From Nitrospina sp. (lineage in GTDB: Bacteria; Nitrospinota; Nitrospinia; Nitrospinales; Nitrospinaceae): a stretch of DNA of 10,980 bases. Positions 1 through 6,330 of this stretch are shown here, one piece after another. The stretch is from NCBI GenBank assembly GCA_004357365.1, contig SMVT01000073.1, positions 1 to 10,980 of the forward strand, in the 5' to 3' direction. The translations under genes and the position numbers were made by a program. The notes under the pieces are model-generated. The model was not told the origin of the DNA and ran no database searches. It saw nothing but the letters and a program-made list of their open reading frames with translations. The stretch's first letter is position 1. Each line of letters begins with the position of its first letter.

Positions 1-1405
1 CTACTCCAAGGTGCTCCCTGCGGATGTCGACCTGACCACCCGGCTGACCCAAAAAATCAAATTGAACTGCCCGCTGTTGAGCGCGCCCATGGACACGGTC
101 ACCGAGGCCGGCATGGCCATCGCCATGGCGCAGGAAGGCGGCATCGGTATTATCCACCGCAACCTGCCGCCCAACCAGCAACGCAAGATGATCGATCGCG
201 TCAAACGCGCCGTCAGTGTGGTCATCGACGATCCCATCACCCTGGAGCCCGACCAGACGCTGGGCGAGGCGCTCGAGATCATGAACAAATACAACATCAC
301 CGGCATTCCCGTCACCCAGGGGAAAAAACTGGCGGGCATCCTCACCAACCGGGACATCCGTTTCGAGACCCAGCACAGCAAAAAACTCTCGGCCCTGATG
401 ACAAAGGACCAACTGGTCACCATTAGAGAAGGCACCTCCCTCGACCAGTCCAAAAAACTTCTGCACGAACACCGCATCGAAAAACTGCCGGTGGTCGACG
501 CCCAAGGCAACCTGAAGGGTTTGCTCACTCTCAAAGATATTCTGAAATCGACCGAGTACCCGAACTCCGCGAAGGACGACAAAGGCCGCCTGCTGGTGGG
601 TGCCGCGTTGGGGGTTTCTTCGGATTATATGGAACACATCTGCGAAATTGCGGAAGTGGGGCTCGACGTGCTGGTGATCGACAGCGCCCACGGCCATTCG
701 GACAAGGTGCTGAACATCCTCCAGGAAATAAAAAAAACATTTCCGAAACTGCAACTCATCGGCGGCAACGTCGCCACCGCCGAGGGCACCCAGGCATTGA
801 TCAAGGCCGGAGCCGACGCAGTGAAGGTGGGCATCGGGCCGGGGTCGATCTGCACCACCCGCGTGGTGACCGGCGTCGGCGTACCGCAGATCACCGCCGT
901 TCGAAAATGCGCCGAGGCGGCCGAAGCGAAGGGCATCCCCGTCATTTCCGACGGGGGCATCCGCCATTCCGGGGACATCACCAAGGCCATCGCCGCCGGG
1001 GCGTCAAGCGTGATGATCGGTTCCCTGTTCGCCGGAACCGAAGAGAGCCCGGGCGAAAAAATTCTGTATCAGGGGCGAAGTTATAAAGAGTACCGCGGCA
1101 TGGGCTCGATCGGCGCCATGTCCGACGGCAGCAGCGACCGCTACTTCCAGGAAAAGGGACTCAACGAAAGCAAACTGGTGCCGGAAGGCGTCGAGGCGCG
1201 CATTCCCTACCGGGGTTCGGTGGAATTCACCGCCCACCAACTGCTGGGCGGATTGCGGGCCGGCATGGGCTATTGCGGGTGCAAAACCATTCAGGAGCTC
1301 CGCACCCAGGCCACGTTCATCAGGATCACCCCGTCTGGCCTGCGGGAAAGCCATGTGCACGACGTGATCGTCACCAAAGAATCCCCCAATTACAATATCG
1401 AATAA
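1..1405 (+). CDS. guaB: IMP dehydrogenase, 5' end missing
   Basis: Catalyses NAD-dependent oxidation of IMP to XMP, the first committed step of GMP synthesis, in the cytoplasm. The reading frame is open from base 2, and its first residues (YSKVLPADVDLTTRLT) match the N-terminal region of IMPDH, so only about 20 residues lie outside the window; the GTG at 11 is not the true start. The visible 467 residues run through the first half of the barrel, a two-CBS regulatory insert (roughly bases 220-560), then the rest of the barrel. The catalytic loop GPGSICTTRVVTGVG carries the nucleophilic Cys at 851-853. The mobile-flap Arg-Tyr pair is at 1139-1144 (SDRYFQE), followed by PEGVEARIPYRGS. Length fits the usual 485-490 aa. 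guaA follows 191 bp downstream on the same strand, the common guaBA order. Identification is firm. Confidence 0.97.
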   Translation, partial: YSKVLPADVDLTTRLTQKIKLNCPLLSAPMDTVTEAGMAIAMAQEGGIGIIHRNLPPNQQRKMIDRVKRAVSVVIDDPITLEPDQTLGEALEIMNKYNITGIPVTQGKKLAGILTNRDIRFETQHSKKLSALMTKDQLVTIREGTSLDQSKKLLHEHRIEKLPVVDAQGNLKGLLTLKDILKSTEYPNSAKDDKGRLLVGAALGVSSDYMEHICEIAEVGLDVLVIDSAHGHSDKVLNILQEIKKTFPKLQLIGGNVATAEGTQALIKAGADAVKVGIGPGSICTTRVVTGVGVPQITAVRKCAEAAEAKGIPVISDGGIRHSGDITKAIAAGASSVMIGSLFAGTEESPGEKILYQGRSYKEYRGMGSIGAMSDGSSDRYFQEKGLNESKLVPEGVEARIPYRGSVEFTAHQLLGGLRAGMGYCGCKTIQELRTQATFIRITPSGLRESHVHDVIVTKESPNYNIE

Positions 1406-1441
1406 ACCGGGCGGCGAACCGCCGCAGGTAATACAAAACAC

Positions 1442-1520
1442 AGATTCTTCGCTCCACGATGTTCCGCTCAGAATGACAGTCTATCATCGCCATGTCATCC
1501 TGAACGAAGTGAAGGATCTA
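1442..1520. repeat. REP-like imperfect inverted repeat
   Basis: Two related arms face each other in the guaB-guaA gap. Arm 1 (1442-1479) begins AGATTCTTCGCTC and ends CCGCTCAGAATGACAG. Arm 2 (1493-1520) reads TGTCATCCTGAACGAAG then TGAAGGATCTA. The reverse complement of arm 1 starts CTGTCATTCTGAGCG and ends GAGCGAAGAATCT, so the arms share the same TGTCATYCTGARCG and GAAGRATCT blocks, with about 10 extra bases inside arm 1. From memory, this motif resembles a short palindromic repeat scattered between genes in many bacterial genomes; copy number here cannot be checked. It could fold as a cruciform or mRNA hairpin between the two gua genes. Confidence 0.7.
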
Positions 1521-1596
1521 TGTTTTCTCTATGCTCTCTTCGTCCTCCTTGCAATACTTACGCAATGGCTTCATTGAAAAGAAAAAAATATTCCCG

Positions 1597-3153
1597 ATGA
1601 GCGCAGCGCAGGACATTCACGATCAGAAAATCCTGATCCTCGATTTCGGGTCGCAGTACACCCAGAACATCGCCCGCAAAGTGCGCGAGTGCCAGGTGTA
1701 TTGCGAAATCCACCCCTGCACGGTCGATTTCAAAACCATCGTAGCGTTCCAACCGAAGGGTATCATCCTCTCCGGCGGACCTGCCAGCGTGATGGAAAAA
1801 GACTCGCCGCTGGTGGACCCCAAACTGTTCAAGCTGGAAGTACCGGTGCTCGGCATCTGCTACGGCATGCAATTGATCACCCGCATGCTGGAGGGCAAAG
1901 TCAACCCCGCAAAGGAACGCGAGTTCGGACGGGCCGAGTTGATGGTCAAAGTGTTCTCCCACCTGTTCAAGGACGTCCACAGCAAATCGGTGGTGTGGAT
2001 GAGCCACGGCGACCGCATCGCCCAACTGCCGAAAGGGTTCAAGGCCACCGCGTTTACCGACAACTCCCCGGTGGCGGCCATGGAACATTCCATCGATAAA
2101 ATTTACGGCCTGCAGTTTCACCCGGAAGTGGTCCACACCCAGGAAGGCCAAAAAATATTCCAGAACTTTCTTTTTAATATCTGCCAATGTCAACCGCTGT
2201 GGAAGGTGGAATCGTTCGCCGACTACGCGATCAAAAAAATCCAGGATCAGGTGGGCAACGGCAAGGTGTTGTGCGGGCTGAGCGGCGGGGTCGACTCCTC
2301 GGTAGTCGCCGTGCTGCTGCACAAGGCCATCGGCGACCGGCTGATCTGCATCTTCATCGACAACGGCTTGCTGCGCTCCGGCGAACGCCAGAAGGTCGAA
2401 GAAACCTTCCGCGAGCATTTTCACATGAACCTGATGGTGATCGACGCGTCCAAGAGATTCCTCGATCTTTTGAAAGGCGTGACCGATCCGGAACAGAAAC
2501 GCAAGATCATTGGCAACACCTTCATCCACGTCTTCGAGGAAGAGGCGAAGAAGGCCGGCGATTTCAAATTCCTGGCGCAGGGCACGCTGTACCCGGACGT
2601 GATCGAGTCGGTATCCTTAAAAGGACCGTCAGCGGTGATCAAGTCGCACCACAACGTCGGCGGCCTGCCGGAGGATATGGAATTGGAACTGGTGGAACCG
2701 CTCCGCGAATTGTTCAAGGACGAAGTGCGCGCGCTGGGACGCGAGATGGGCATGCCCGACGAGATCATCTCCCGCCAGCCGTTTCCCGGGCCGGGGCTGG
2801 CCATCCGCATCATCGACGAGGTGACGCCGGAACGGATCAGCATGGTGCAGCAAGCAGACAAGGTTATTCTGGAAGAGATCAAATCAGCCGGACTGTACAA
2901 GGAAATCTGGCAATCGTTCGCGGTCCTGCTACCCGTGAAAACAGTGGGCGTGATGGGTGACGCGCGCACCTATGAAAACGTCGTCGCCCTGCGCGCGGTG
3001 ACCAGCACCGACGGCATGACCGCCGACTGGGTGCCACTGCCCTACGAGTTACTCGGCAAAATTTCCAACCGCATCATCAACGAAGTCAAAGGCGTCAACC
3101 GCGTCGTGTACGACATCAGCTCCAAACCCCCCGGCACCATCGAATGGGAATAA
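1597..3153 (+). CDS. guaA: GMP synthase (glutamine-hydrolysing)
   Basis: Converts XMP to GMP using ATP and glutamine-derived ammonia; cytoplasmic. The 518-aa protein has the standard order. A class I glutamine amidotransferase domain (about residues 10-200) carries nucleophile Cys88 in GICYGMQ and the partner His175 and Glu177 in LQFHPEV. An ATP pyrophosphatase domain follows, with P-loop SGGVDSS at 229-235. The C-terminal dimerisation domain includes RQPFPGPGLAIRI and ends in the family-typical GTIEWE. I chose ATG 1597 (MSAAQDIHDQKILILDFGSQ) because the alignment to the family starts there. The frame stays open upstream to 1531, but those 22 residues (MLSSSSLQYLRNG...) do not look like GMP synthase. 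No strong Shine-Dalgarno is visible; the start lies in the overlap ATGA with a tiny upstream frame (1565-1600). Follows guaB. Confidence 0.97.
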   Translation: MSAAQDIHDQKILILDFGSQYTQNIARKVRECQVYCEIHPCTVDFKTIVAFQPKGIILSGGPASVMEKDSPLVDPKLFKLEVPVLGICYGMQLITRMLEGKVNPAKEREFGRAELMVKVFSHLFKDVHSKSVVWMSHGDRIAQLPKGFKATAFTDNSPVAAMEHSIDKIYGLQFHPEVVHTQEGQKIFQNFLFNICQCQPLWKVESFADYAIKKIQDQVGNGKVLCGLSGGVDSSVVAVLLHKAIGDRLICIFIDNGLLRSGERQKVEETFREHFHMNLMVIDASKRFLDLLKGVTDPEQKRKIIGNTFIHVFEEEAKKAGDFKFLAQGTLYPDVIESVSLKGPSAVIKSHHNVGGLPEDMELELVEPLRELFKDEVRALGREMGMPDEIISRQPFPGPGLAIRIIDEVTPERISMVQQADKVILEEIKSAGLYKEIWQSFAVLLPVKTVGVMGDARTYENVVALRAVTSTDGMTADWVPLPYELLGKISNRIINEVKGVNRVVYDISSKPPGTIEWE

Positions 3154-3194
3154 GTCCTGCGCGGACGGAGCGCCGCCACGGGCTGTTAAAATAC

Positions 3195-3217
3195 TCCTCC
3201 CCTTACCAAGGGGAGGA
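3195..3217. repeat. 10-bp stem hairpin after guaA, next to G9 run
   Basis: TCCTCCCCTT (3195-3204) pairs perfectly with AAGGGGAGGA (3208-3217) across a 3-base ACC loop. It is followed five bases later by nine consecutive G (3222-3230). There is no T-run on either strand, so it is not a classical intrinsic terminator, although it is the first structure after the guaA stop (3153). The CTCCCCTT...AAGGGGAG core resembles dispersed intergenic palindromes seen in several bacterial genomes. It may be one half of a composite element with the next hairpin. Confidence 0.6.
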
Positions 3218-3232
3218 TACTGGGGGGGGGTA

Positions 3233-3262
3233 TTGACTCCCCTTCATGGAAGGGGGAGTCAA
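3233..3262. terminator. Strong hairpin upstream of 3340 gene, possible terminator
   Basis: TTGACTCCCCTTC (3233-3245) pairs with GAAGGGGGAGTCAA (3249-3262) across an ATG loop, giving 13 base pairs with one bulged G. The plus strand continues GTTTGTAAGG, so the T content is weak. It could stop guaA transcripts or be part of a repeated palindrome with the 3195-3217 hairpin. Its arms are related in sequence to that hairpin (CTCCCCTT), so alternative pairing between the two is possible. Confidence 0.45.
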
Positions 3263-3279
3263 GTTTGTAAGGAATCGGA

Positions 3280-3285
3280 TATAAT
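3280..3285 (+). promoter_or_regulatory. Consensus -10 box for the 3340 gene
   Basis: A perfect TATAAT lies 54 bases upstream of ATG 3340, just after the hairpin at 3233-3262. No good -35 is present at the usual distance (AGTCAA at 17 bp), so a promoter here would be weak, activator-dependent, or driven by other sequence. It suggests that the downstream oxidoreductase is transcribed separately from guaBA. Confidence 0.35.
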
Positions 3286-3339
3286 GGCGACTCATTGGGC
3301 AGACGTTGGTTCTAATTGAATAAAGGTTAATCTATTCCT

Positions 3340-4779
3340 ATGGCGAAGAAGGATTACAACATTATCGTGATCGGCGGGGGTTCGGCGGGGCTGGTGTCGG
3401 CCTTCATTGGATCGGTGCTCAATGCCAAAGTCGCGTTGATCGAAAAACACAAGATGGGCGGTGATTGCCTGAACACGGGATGCGTCCCCAGCAAAGCGCT
3501 CATTCGCACCGGGAAAATCCTGTCCTACATCAAACGGTCCCGGGACTTCGGTCTGAAGTCGGCGCAGGTCGATTTCGAGTTCCCTGACGTTATGGAGCGC
3601 GTGCAGAACGTCATTCAAAAAGTGGAGCCGCACGACAGCATCGAGCGTTACACGAAACTGGGTGTGGATTGCTACACGGGCTCAGCGAAGATCCTCTCCC
3701 CGCACGAGGTACAGGTCAACGGCCGGACGCTGACCACCAAGAACATCATTATCGCCACCGGCGCGCGGCCGGCGGTGCCGCCGATTCCCGGACTCGACCA
3801 GGTGAACTACCTGACCACGGACACCCTCTGGAACCTGCGCGAGTTGCCGAAGAAACTGGTGGTGGCGGGCGGCGGGCCCATCGGGTGCGAATTGGCGCAA
3901 TGTTTCGTGCGGCTGGGAAGCGAAGTGACTGTTGTCGAGATGCTGCCGGATCTCCTGATCCGCGAAGACGAAGAAGCCAGCCGCACCGTGCGGCAGCAAT
4001 TTATCGCCGAAGGCATCGACGTGCGCGTCAACTCCAGGTGCAAGGAAGTGGTGGTCAAGGACGGCAAACAATACATGCTGGTGGAAAAAGACGACAGCAC
4101 CGACTGGGTGGAATTCGATCAGGTGTTGATCGCGGTGGGCCGCGCCGCCAACGCCCGGGGCTTCGGTCTGGAAGAGATCGGCGTGCAACTGGGGCCGCGC
4201 GGCACGGTGGAGGTCGATCAATATTTAAGAACGACCACCCACAAAAACATTTACGCCTGCGGCGACGTGGCGGGTCCGTTTCAGTTCACCCACACCGCCG
4301 CGCACCAAGCCTGGTACTGCGCCGTCAACGCCCTGTTCAGTCCGTTCAAAAAATTCAAGGTGGATTACAGCGTTATCCCCTGGTGCACGTTCACCGATCC
4401 TGAAGTGGCTCGGGTCGGCCTCAATGAAAAAGACGCGAAGGAGCAGGGCATCCCTTACGAGGTGGTGACGTATGGCATCGACGATCTCGACCGCGCCATC
4501 GCCGACAGTGAAGACAAGGGGTATGTGAAAGTGCTGACGGTGCCCGGCAAGGACAAAATTCTGGGCGTCACCATCGTCGGCTATCACGCCGGCGACTTGA
4601 TCGCCGAATACGTACTGGCGATGAAGCATGGCCTGGGCCTGAACCAAATCCTGGGAACCATTCATATTTATCCGACGATGGCGGAGGCCAACAAATACGC
4701 CGCCGGACTCTGGAAAAAAGCCCATGCGCCGACGGGCCTGTTGAATTTTGTCCGGAAATTTCACACCTGGCGGCGCTAG
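3340..4779 (+). CDS. MerA/Lpd-like FAD-NAD disulfide oxidoreductase, Tyr in place of catalytic His
   Basis: A class I pyridine nucleotide-disulfide oxidoreductase of 479 aa, predicted soluble. The N-terminal FAD Rossmann motif GGGSAG is at 12-17. The redox pair Cys43-Cys48 sits in GGDCLNTGCVPSK. The second Rossmann motif GGGPIG (177-182), with Glu200 at the end of the next strand (VTVVEM), is the NAD-type pattern. The second FAD contact is NIYACGDVAG. The C-terminal dimerisation domain reads IHIYPTMAEAN: Glu449 is kept, but the position of the general-base His just before Pro-Thr is Tyr444. This argues against ordinary dihydrolipoamide dehydrogenase. It also lacks the N-terminal metal-binding domain and the C-terminal cysteine pair of true mercuric reductase, so mercury reduction is unlikely. 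Substrate unknown. ATG 3340 has only a distant AAAGG (3322-3326) upstream. Confidence 0.9.
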   Translation: MAKKDYNIIVIGGGSAGLVSAFIGSVLNAKVALIEKHKMGGDCLNTGCVPSKALIRTGKILSYIKRSRDFGLKSAQVDFEFPDVMERVQNVIQKVEPHDSIERYTKLGVDCYTGSAKILSPHEVQVNGRTLTTKNIIIATGARPAVPPIPGLDQVNYLTTDTLWNLRELPKKLVVAGGGPIGCELAQCFVRLGSEVTVVEMLPDLLIREDEEASRTVRQQFIAEGIDVRVNSRCKEVVVKDGKQYMLVEKDDSTDWVEFDQVLIAVGRAANARGFGLEEIGVQLGPRGTVEVDQYLRTTTHKNIYACGDVAGPFQFTHTAAHQAWYCAVNALFSPFKKFKVDYSVIPWCTFTDPEVARVGLNEKDAKEQGIPYEVVTYGIDDLDRAIADSEDKGYVKVLTVPGKDKILGVTIVGYHAGDLIAEYVLAMKHGLGLNQILGTIHIYPTMAEANKYAAGLWKKAHAPTGLLNFVRKFHTWRR

Positions 4780-4790
4780 CCGAGCGTCCT

Positions 4791-4811
4791 ATTTCGATCG
4801 TGAATCGAAAT
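4791..4811. terminator. Hairpin 12 bases after the 3340 gene
   Basis: ATTTCGAT (4791-4798) pairs perfectly with ATCGAAAT (4804-4811) across a 5-base loop, shortly after the TAG at 4777-4779. There is no T-run directly after it, so termination is plausible from position but weak in structure. It could also be an operator-like palindrome. Confidence 0.35.
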
Positions 4812-4875
4812 TCCGCCTCCCACTTATGTCCCTTCAGGCTTTAATTTGGCCGCCCTTTCAAAAAATTCAAAAAAG

Positions 4876-4995
4876 TTTTCCACAGCTGTGAATTAAAAAG
4901 GTCGGCTAATCGATATAACGTCAATCAGTTGCCCCTCAATCATTTAACCTGATTTTGTTGCAGAATCTTTACAATGTTTTAACACGTTTTCCACA
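4876..4995 (+). promoter_or_regulatory. Pair of DnaA-box-like sites
   Basis: TTTTCCACA occurs twice on the plus strand, at 4876-4884 and 4987-4995. Both copies match the relaxed DnaA-box consensus TTWTNCACA and differ from the strict TTATCCACA at one base. Next to the first, TGTGAATTA (4887-4895) is a one-mismatch copy on the other strand, so the two form an inverted pair around CACAGCTGTG. Sites are few and no dnaA, dnaN, gidA or parAB gene is near, so an origin is not established. A DnaA-regulated promoter or chance are alternatives. Confidence 0.3.
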
Positions 4996-5068
4996 TTAAA
5001 TTGCGATGATGGGTCTATTCAGGTCCCCGTTTTAGGTTGCTGTTCGGGCCGGCATTTGGGATTATCGT

Positions 5069-5098
5069 TTGACACGAACTGTTTATGTAATTTTTAAA
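5069..5098 (+). promoter_or_regulatory. Sigma70-like promoter for the 5133 gene
   Basis: A perfect -35 box TTGACA (5069-5074) is followed by an 18-bp spacer and TTTAAA (5093-5098, 4 of 6 matches to TATAAT). A start near 5105 would give a leader of under 30 bases before ATG 5133. Confidence 0.45.
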
Positions 5099-5132
5099 TC
5101 AAAGACTCGCTCTGCGTCTTTTGGAAAACACA

Positions 5133-5414
5133 ATGAACAACTCCTACTATTTGACCGCTTTTATTCAGGAACGTGGACAACGGCGGCCCTTCAGTTTGAA
5201 AATTGAAGGCCCGTTCGAGACGCCGGACAGCCGCGATTATTATTGCCGAATCGAATCCCCGGAACTGCTGGGCAAGGAGTTCAATGTGTATGGCGAGGAC
5301 ACCCAGCAGACCAAAGAACTGGCCCTCAAGTTCGTTCAAATTTGCCTGCAGGATAAAAAGATCTACGATGCCGATGGCAATTCGGTGGACCTGGCCCCCT
5401 GGAAGGGAGAGTAA
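5133..5414 (+). CDS. Small protein of unknown function, 93 aa
   Basis: I do not recognise a named family with confidence. The protein is soluble and mixed in charge, with no signal peptide or membrane segment. The first half looks like beta strands (YYLTAFIQ, FSLKIEGPFE, DYYCRIES), and a helix with QQTKELALKFVQICLQDKK follows before a short acidic tail (DADGNSVDLAPWKGE). This strand-strand-helix layout resembles small DUF proteins with a conserved 'YG.D..Q...LA' region (VYGEDTQQTKELAL), but that is only a resemblance. ATG 5133 is preferred over the in-frame TTG at 5121 because GGAA at 5123-5126 is well placed before it and the family-like part begins there. It has its own promoter and faces the minus-strand gene that ends at 5482. 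Confidence 0.75.
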   Translation: MNNSYYLTAFIQERGQRRPFSLKIEGPFETPDSRDYYCRIESPELLGKEFNVYGEDTQQTKELALKFVQICLQDKKIYDADGNSVDLAPWKGE

Positions 5415-5418
5415 CTTT

Positions 5419-5438
5419 CCTGGGTATTTGAAACCCGG
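5419..5438. terminator. Weak hairpin between convergent genes
   Basis: CCTGGGT (5419-5425) pairs with ACCCGG (5433-5438), with one bulged T and a 7-base loop. It begins four bases after the stop of the 5133 gene and lies between two converging genes, so it may act in either direction. The stem is short and the trailing ATTCTTG has few T. Confidence 0.3.
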
Positions 5439-5481
5439 ATTCTTGCCTGTGTGATGTCATCCCGCCTAAAACCCAACCCAA

Positions 5482-5805
5482 TCAAATCTCGATGTACAGG
5501 CCTTCGTCCTTGACGGTGATGCGGTAGATGGGAGTGGCTTGCGTACGGTCGAATTTGAAGAGGCCGGTTTTGATGTGCCAGGGGTGTTGTTCCCGGGCGC
5601 ACTCGACGTACATGCCATTCACCGTTCCCTGCGCCAGGGGGGATCCGCATTTTCTGCACTGGTCGGTGATGGCCCAATAGCGGTCCTTGGCGAAAAAAAT
5701 CCCCAGGGCATAGGGGATTTCGGTAAAGGGGTGATCGAACTCGACCCGTTTGGCACGCCCCTCTTCAGGAGCGTCGGCCAAGTCTAGAATGCGGACTTCA
5801 GACAT
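5482..5805 (-). CDS. Small Rieske-fold protein with altered metal ligands
   Basis: A 107-aa single-domain protein whose fold reads as a Rieske-like ferredoxin (nitrite reductase small-subunit type). It shows a strand region up to PYALGIFFAKDRYWAITDQC, then the cluster loops, then KTGLFKFD and a C-terminal strand GLYIEI. A classical Rieske has CxH and CxxH. Here loop 1 is C50-R-K-C53-G-S-P-L, with Lys where His should be and an extra Cys. Loop 2 is C69-A-R-E-Q-H74-P-W-H77, which in an ungapped alignment to the TG turn places Glu72 at the His position. The ligand set therefore looks like C50, C53, C69 plus His74 or His77, suited to zinc or a non-Rieske cluster. The frame through both loops was re-read from the DNA and has no shift. 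It sits 10 bp after the 5816-6091 gene, so they form an operon. Function unknown. Confidence 0.75.
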   Translation of the reverse strand: MSEVRILDLADAPEEGRAKRVEFDHPFTEIPYALGIFFAKDRYWAITDQCRKCGSPLAQGTVNGMYVECAREQHPWHIKTGLFKFDRTQATPIYRITVKDEGLYIEI

Positions 5806-5815
5806 GTCGGAGTAT

Positions 5816-6091
5816 TCATTCCTTGGGCAGGTACGGGCCGAAATGGTCGCGGTAATACTTCTCCAGATCCCACCGGAACCGCCCTTTCAAATGAGGCAGT
5901 TGCGCGGCCACCTCGTGATCATATTTCACGTAATCCTCGGTCAGTTTCTGCACCTCCTCGTCGCGCTTCACATTGGGGTCCAGATAAGCCTCGCCTATGG
6001 CGGACGTGCCCACAACCAAATTCTCTCCACTTTTGATCCAGCGGGCCAGGAGCCGTTGTTCCTCCACGGTCCCCGGTTCGATAACGGCCAT
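5816..6091 (-). CDS. Unknown 91-aa protein, first gene of a two-gene operon
   Basis: I do not recognise this protein. It is small, soluble, rich in charged and aromatic residues, has no cysteine and no signal peptide, and is probably mostly helical (VEEQRLLARWIKSG near the N-terminus; DEEVQKLTEDYVKYDHEVAAQL in the middle). It ends in an aromatic stretch, RFRWDLEKYYRDHFGPYLPKE. ATG 6091-6089 is supported by a good Shine-Dalgarno, GAAGGA, nine bases upstream on the minus strand. Its stop lies 10 bp before the start of the altered Rieske protein, so the two are almost surely co-transcribed and may work together. Codon use looks like that of its neighbours. Confidence 0.75.
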   Translation of the reverse strand: MAVIEPGTVEEQRLLARWIKSGENLVVGTSAIGEAYLDPNVKRDEEVQKLTEDYVKYDHEVAAQLPHLKGRFRWDLEKYYRDHFGPYLPKE

Positions 6092-6144
6092 TGTTTTCAG
6101 TCCTTCAATACCACGGGTTGATTGATGTGTCTTTGAAGCCCGTT

Positions 6145-6173
6145 ATTTAAAATCATTTTTCGCTCCGGGTCAA
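6145..6173 (-). promoter_or_regulatory. Sigma70-like promoter for the 6091-5482 operon
   Basis: On the minus strand, TTGACC (6173-6168) is separated by exactly 17 bp from TTAAAT (6150-6145): 5 of 6 and 4 of 6 matches to consensus. A start near 6138 gives a leader of about 47 bases before the ATG at 6091. Confidence 0.45.
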
Positions 6174-6237
6174 GGGGTCAGCCACAAATTCCGGACCGGG
6201 AGGGGCCGGATAACCGCTTTCCCGGGCTCCCCGGAGG

Positions 6238-6266
6238 TTGCAAATGGCCCCTGAACCCGGTAGCAT
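6238..6266 (+). promoter_or_regulatory. Possible promoter for the TPR operon
   Basis: TTGCAA (6238-6243), a 17-bp spacer and TAGCAT (6261-6266) each match consensus at 4 of 6 positions, 65 bases before ATG 6331. The rest of this 239-bp divergent gap holds GC-rich short inverted repeats (TCCGG/CCGGA around 6190-6210) and no gene. Confidence 0.3.
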
Positions 6267-6330
6267 ATGGACCATTCTCAACCGACAATGGTTACGCACT
6301 TTTGAAACTTTCTCATAGAAGGATGACCCG

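Larger units (their letters stand above)
4780..5132. other. 353-bp AT-rich intergenic region
   Basis: No plausible gene is seen here on either strand. From left to right it holds the 4791-4811 hairpin, an A-rich tract (about 4856-4879) with repeated TTCAAAAAA, two DnaA-box-like 9-mers (4876, 4987), a perfect 10-bp palindrome CACAGCTGTG at 4881-4890, the inverted pair AATCAG (4923) and CTGATT (4949), and a promoter (5069-5098) reading into the small gene at 5133. It is clearly more AT-rich than the flanking genes and is the longest non-coding stretch in the window. An sRNA or a replication or regulatory region are possible; neither is proven. Confidence 0.6.

Noticed and set aside
11..13. GTG as the start of IMP dehydrogenase
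   Set aside because: The frame continues upstream with YSK, which matches the family, so the real start is outside the window.
1406..1596. Purine riboswitch upstream of guaA
   Set aside because: The gap is explained by the inverted repeat, and I see no three-helix purine aptamer core.
1558..2529. 323-codon open frame on the minus strand opposite guaA
   Set aside because: It lies wholly within guaA, is His- and Val-rich with no recognisable domain, and follows from codon bias in a GC-rich gene.
2187..2960. 257-codon plus-strand frame inside guaA
   Set aside because: Arg- and Gly-rich alternate frame of a confirmed gene, with no domain.
1442..3262. CRISPR array made from the short repeats
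   Set aside because: The repeats are facing palindromes, few in number and unevenly spaced, with no spacer pattern and no cas genes.
3340..4779. True mercuric reductase (merA)
   Set aside because: No heavy-metal-binding domain, no C-terminal cysteine pair, and no mer genes nearby.
4780..5132. Chromosomal origin of replication
   Set aside because: Only two or three DnaA-like sites, no DnaA cluster, and no origin-linked genes in the window; kept only as a lower-level finding.
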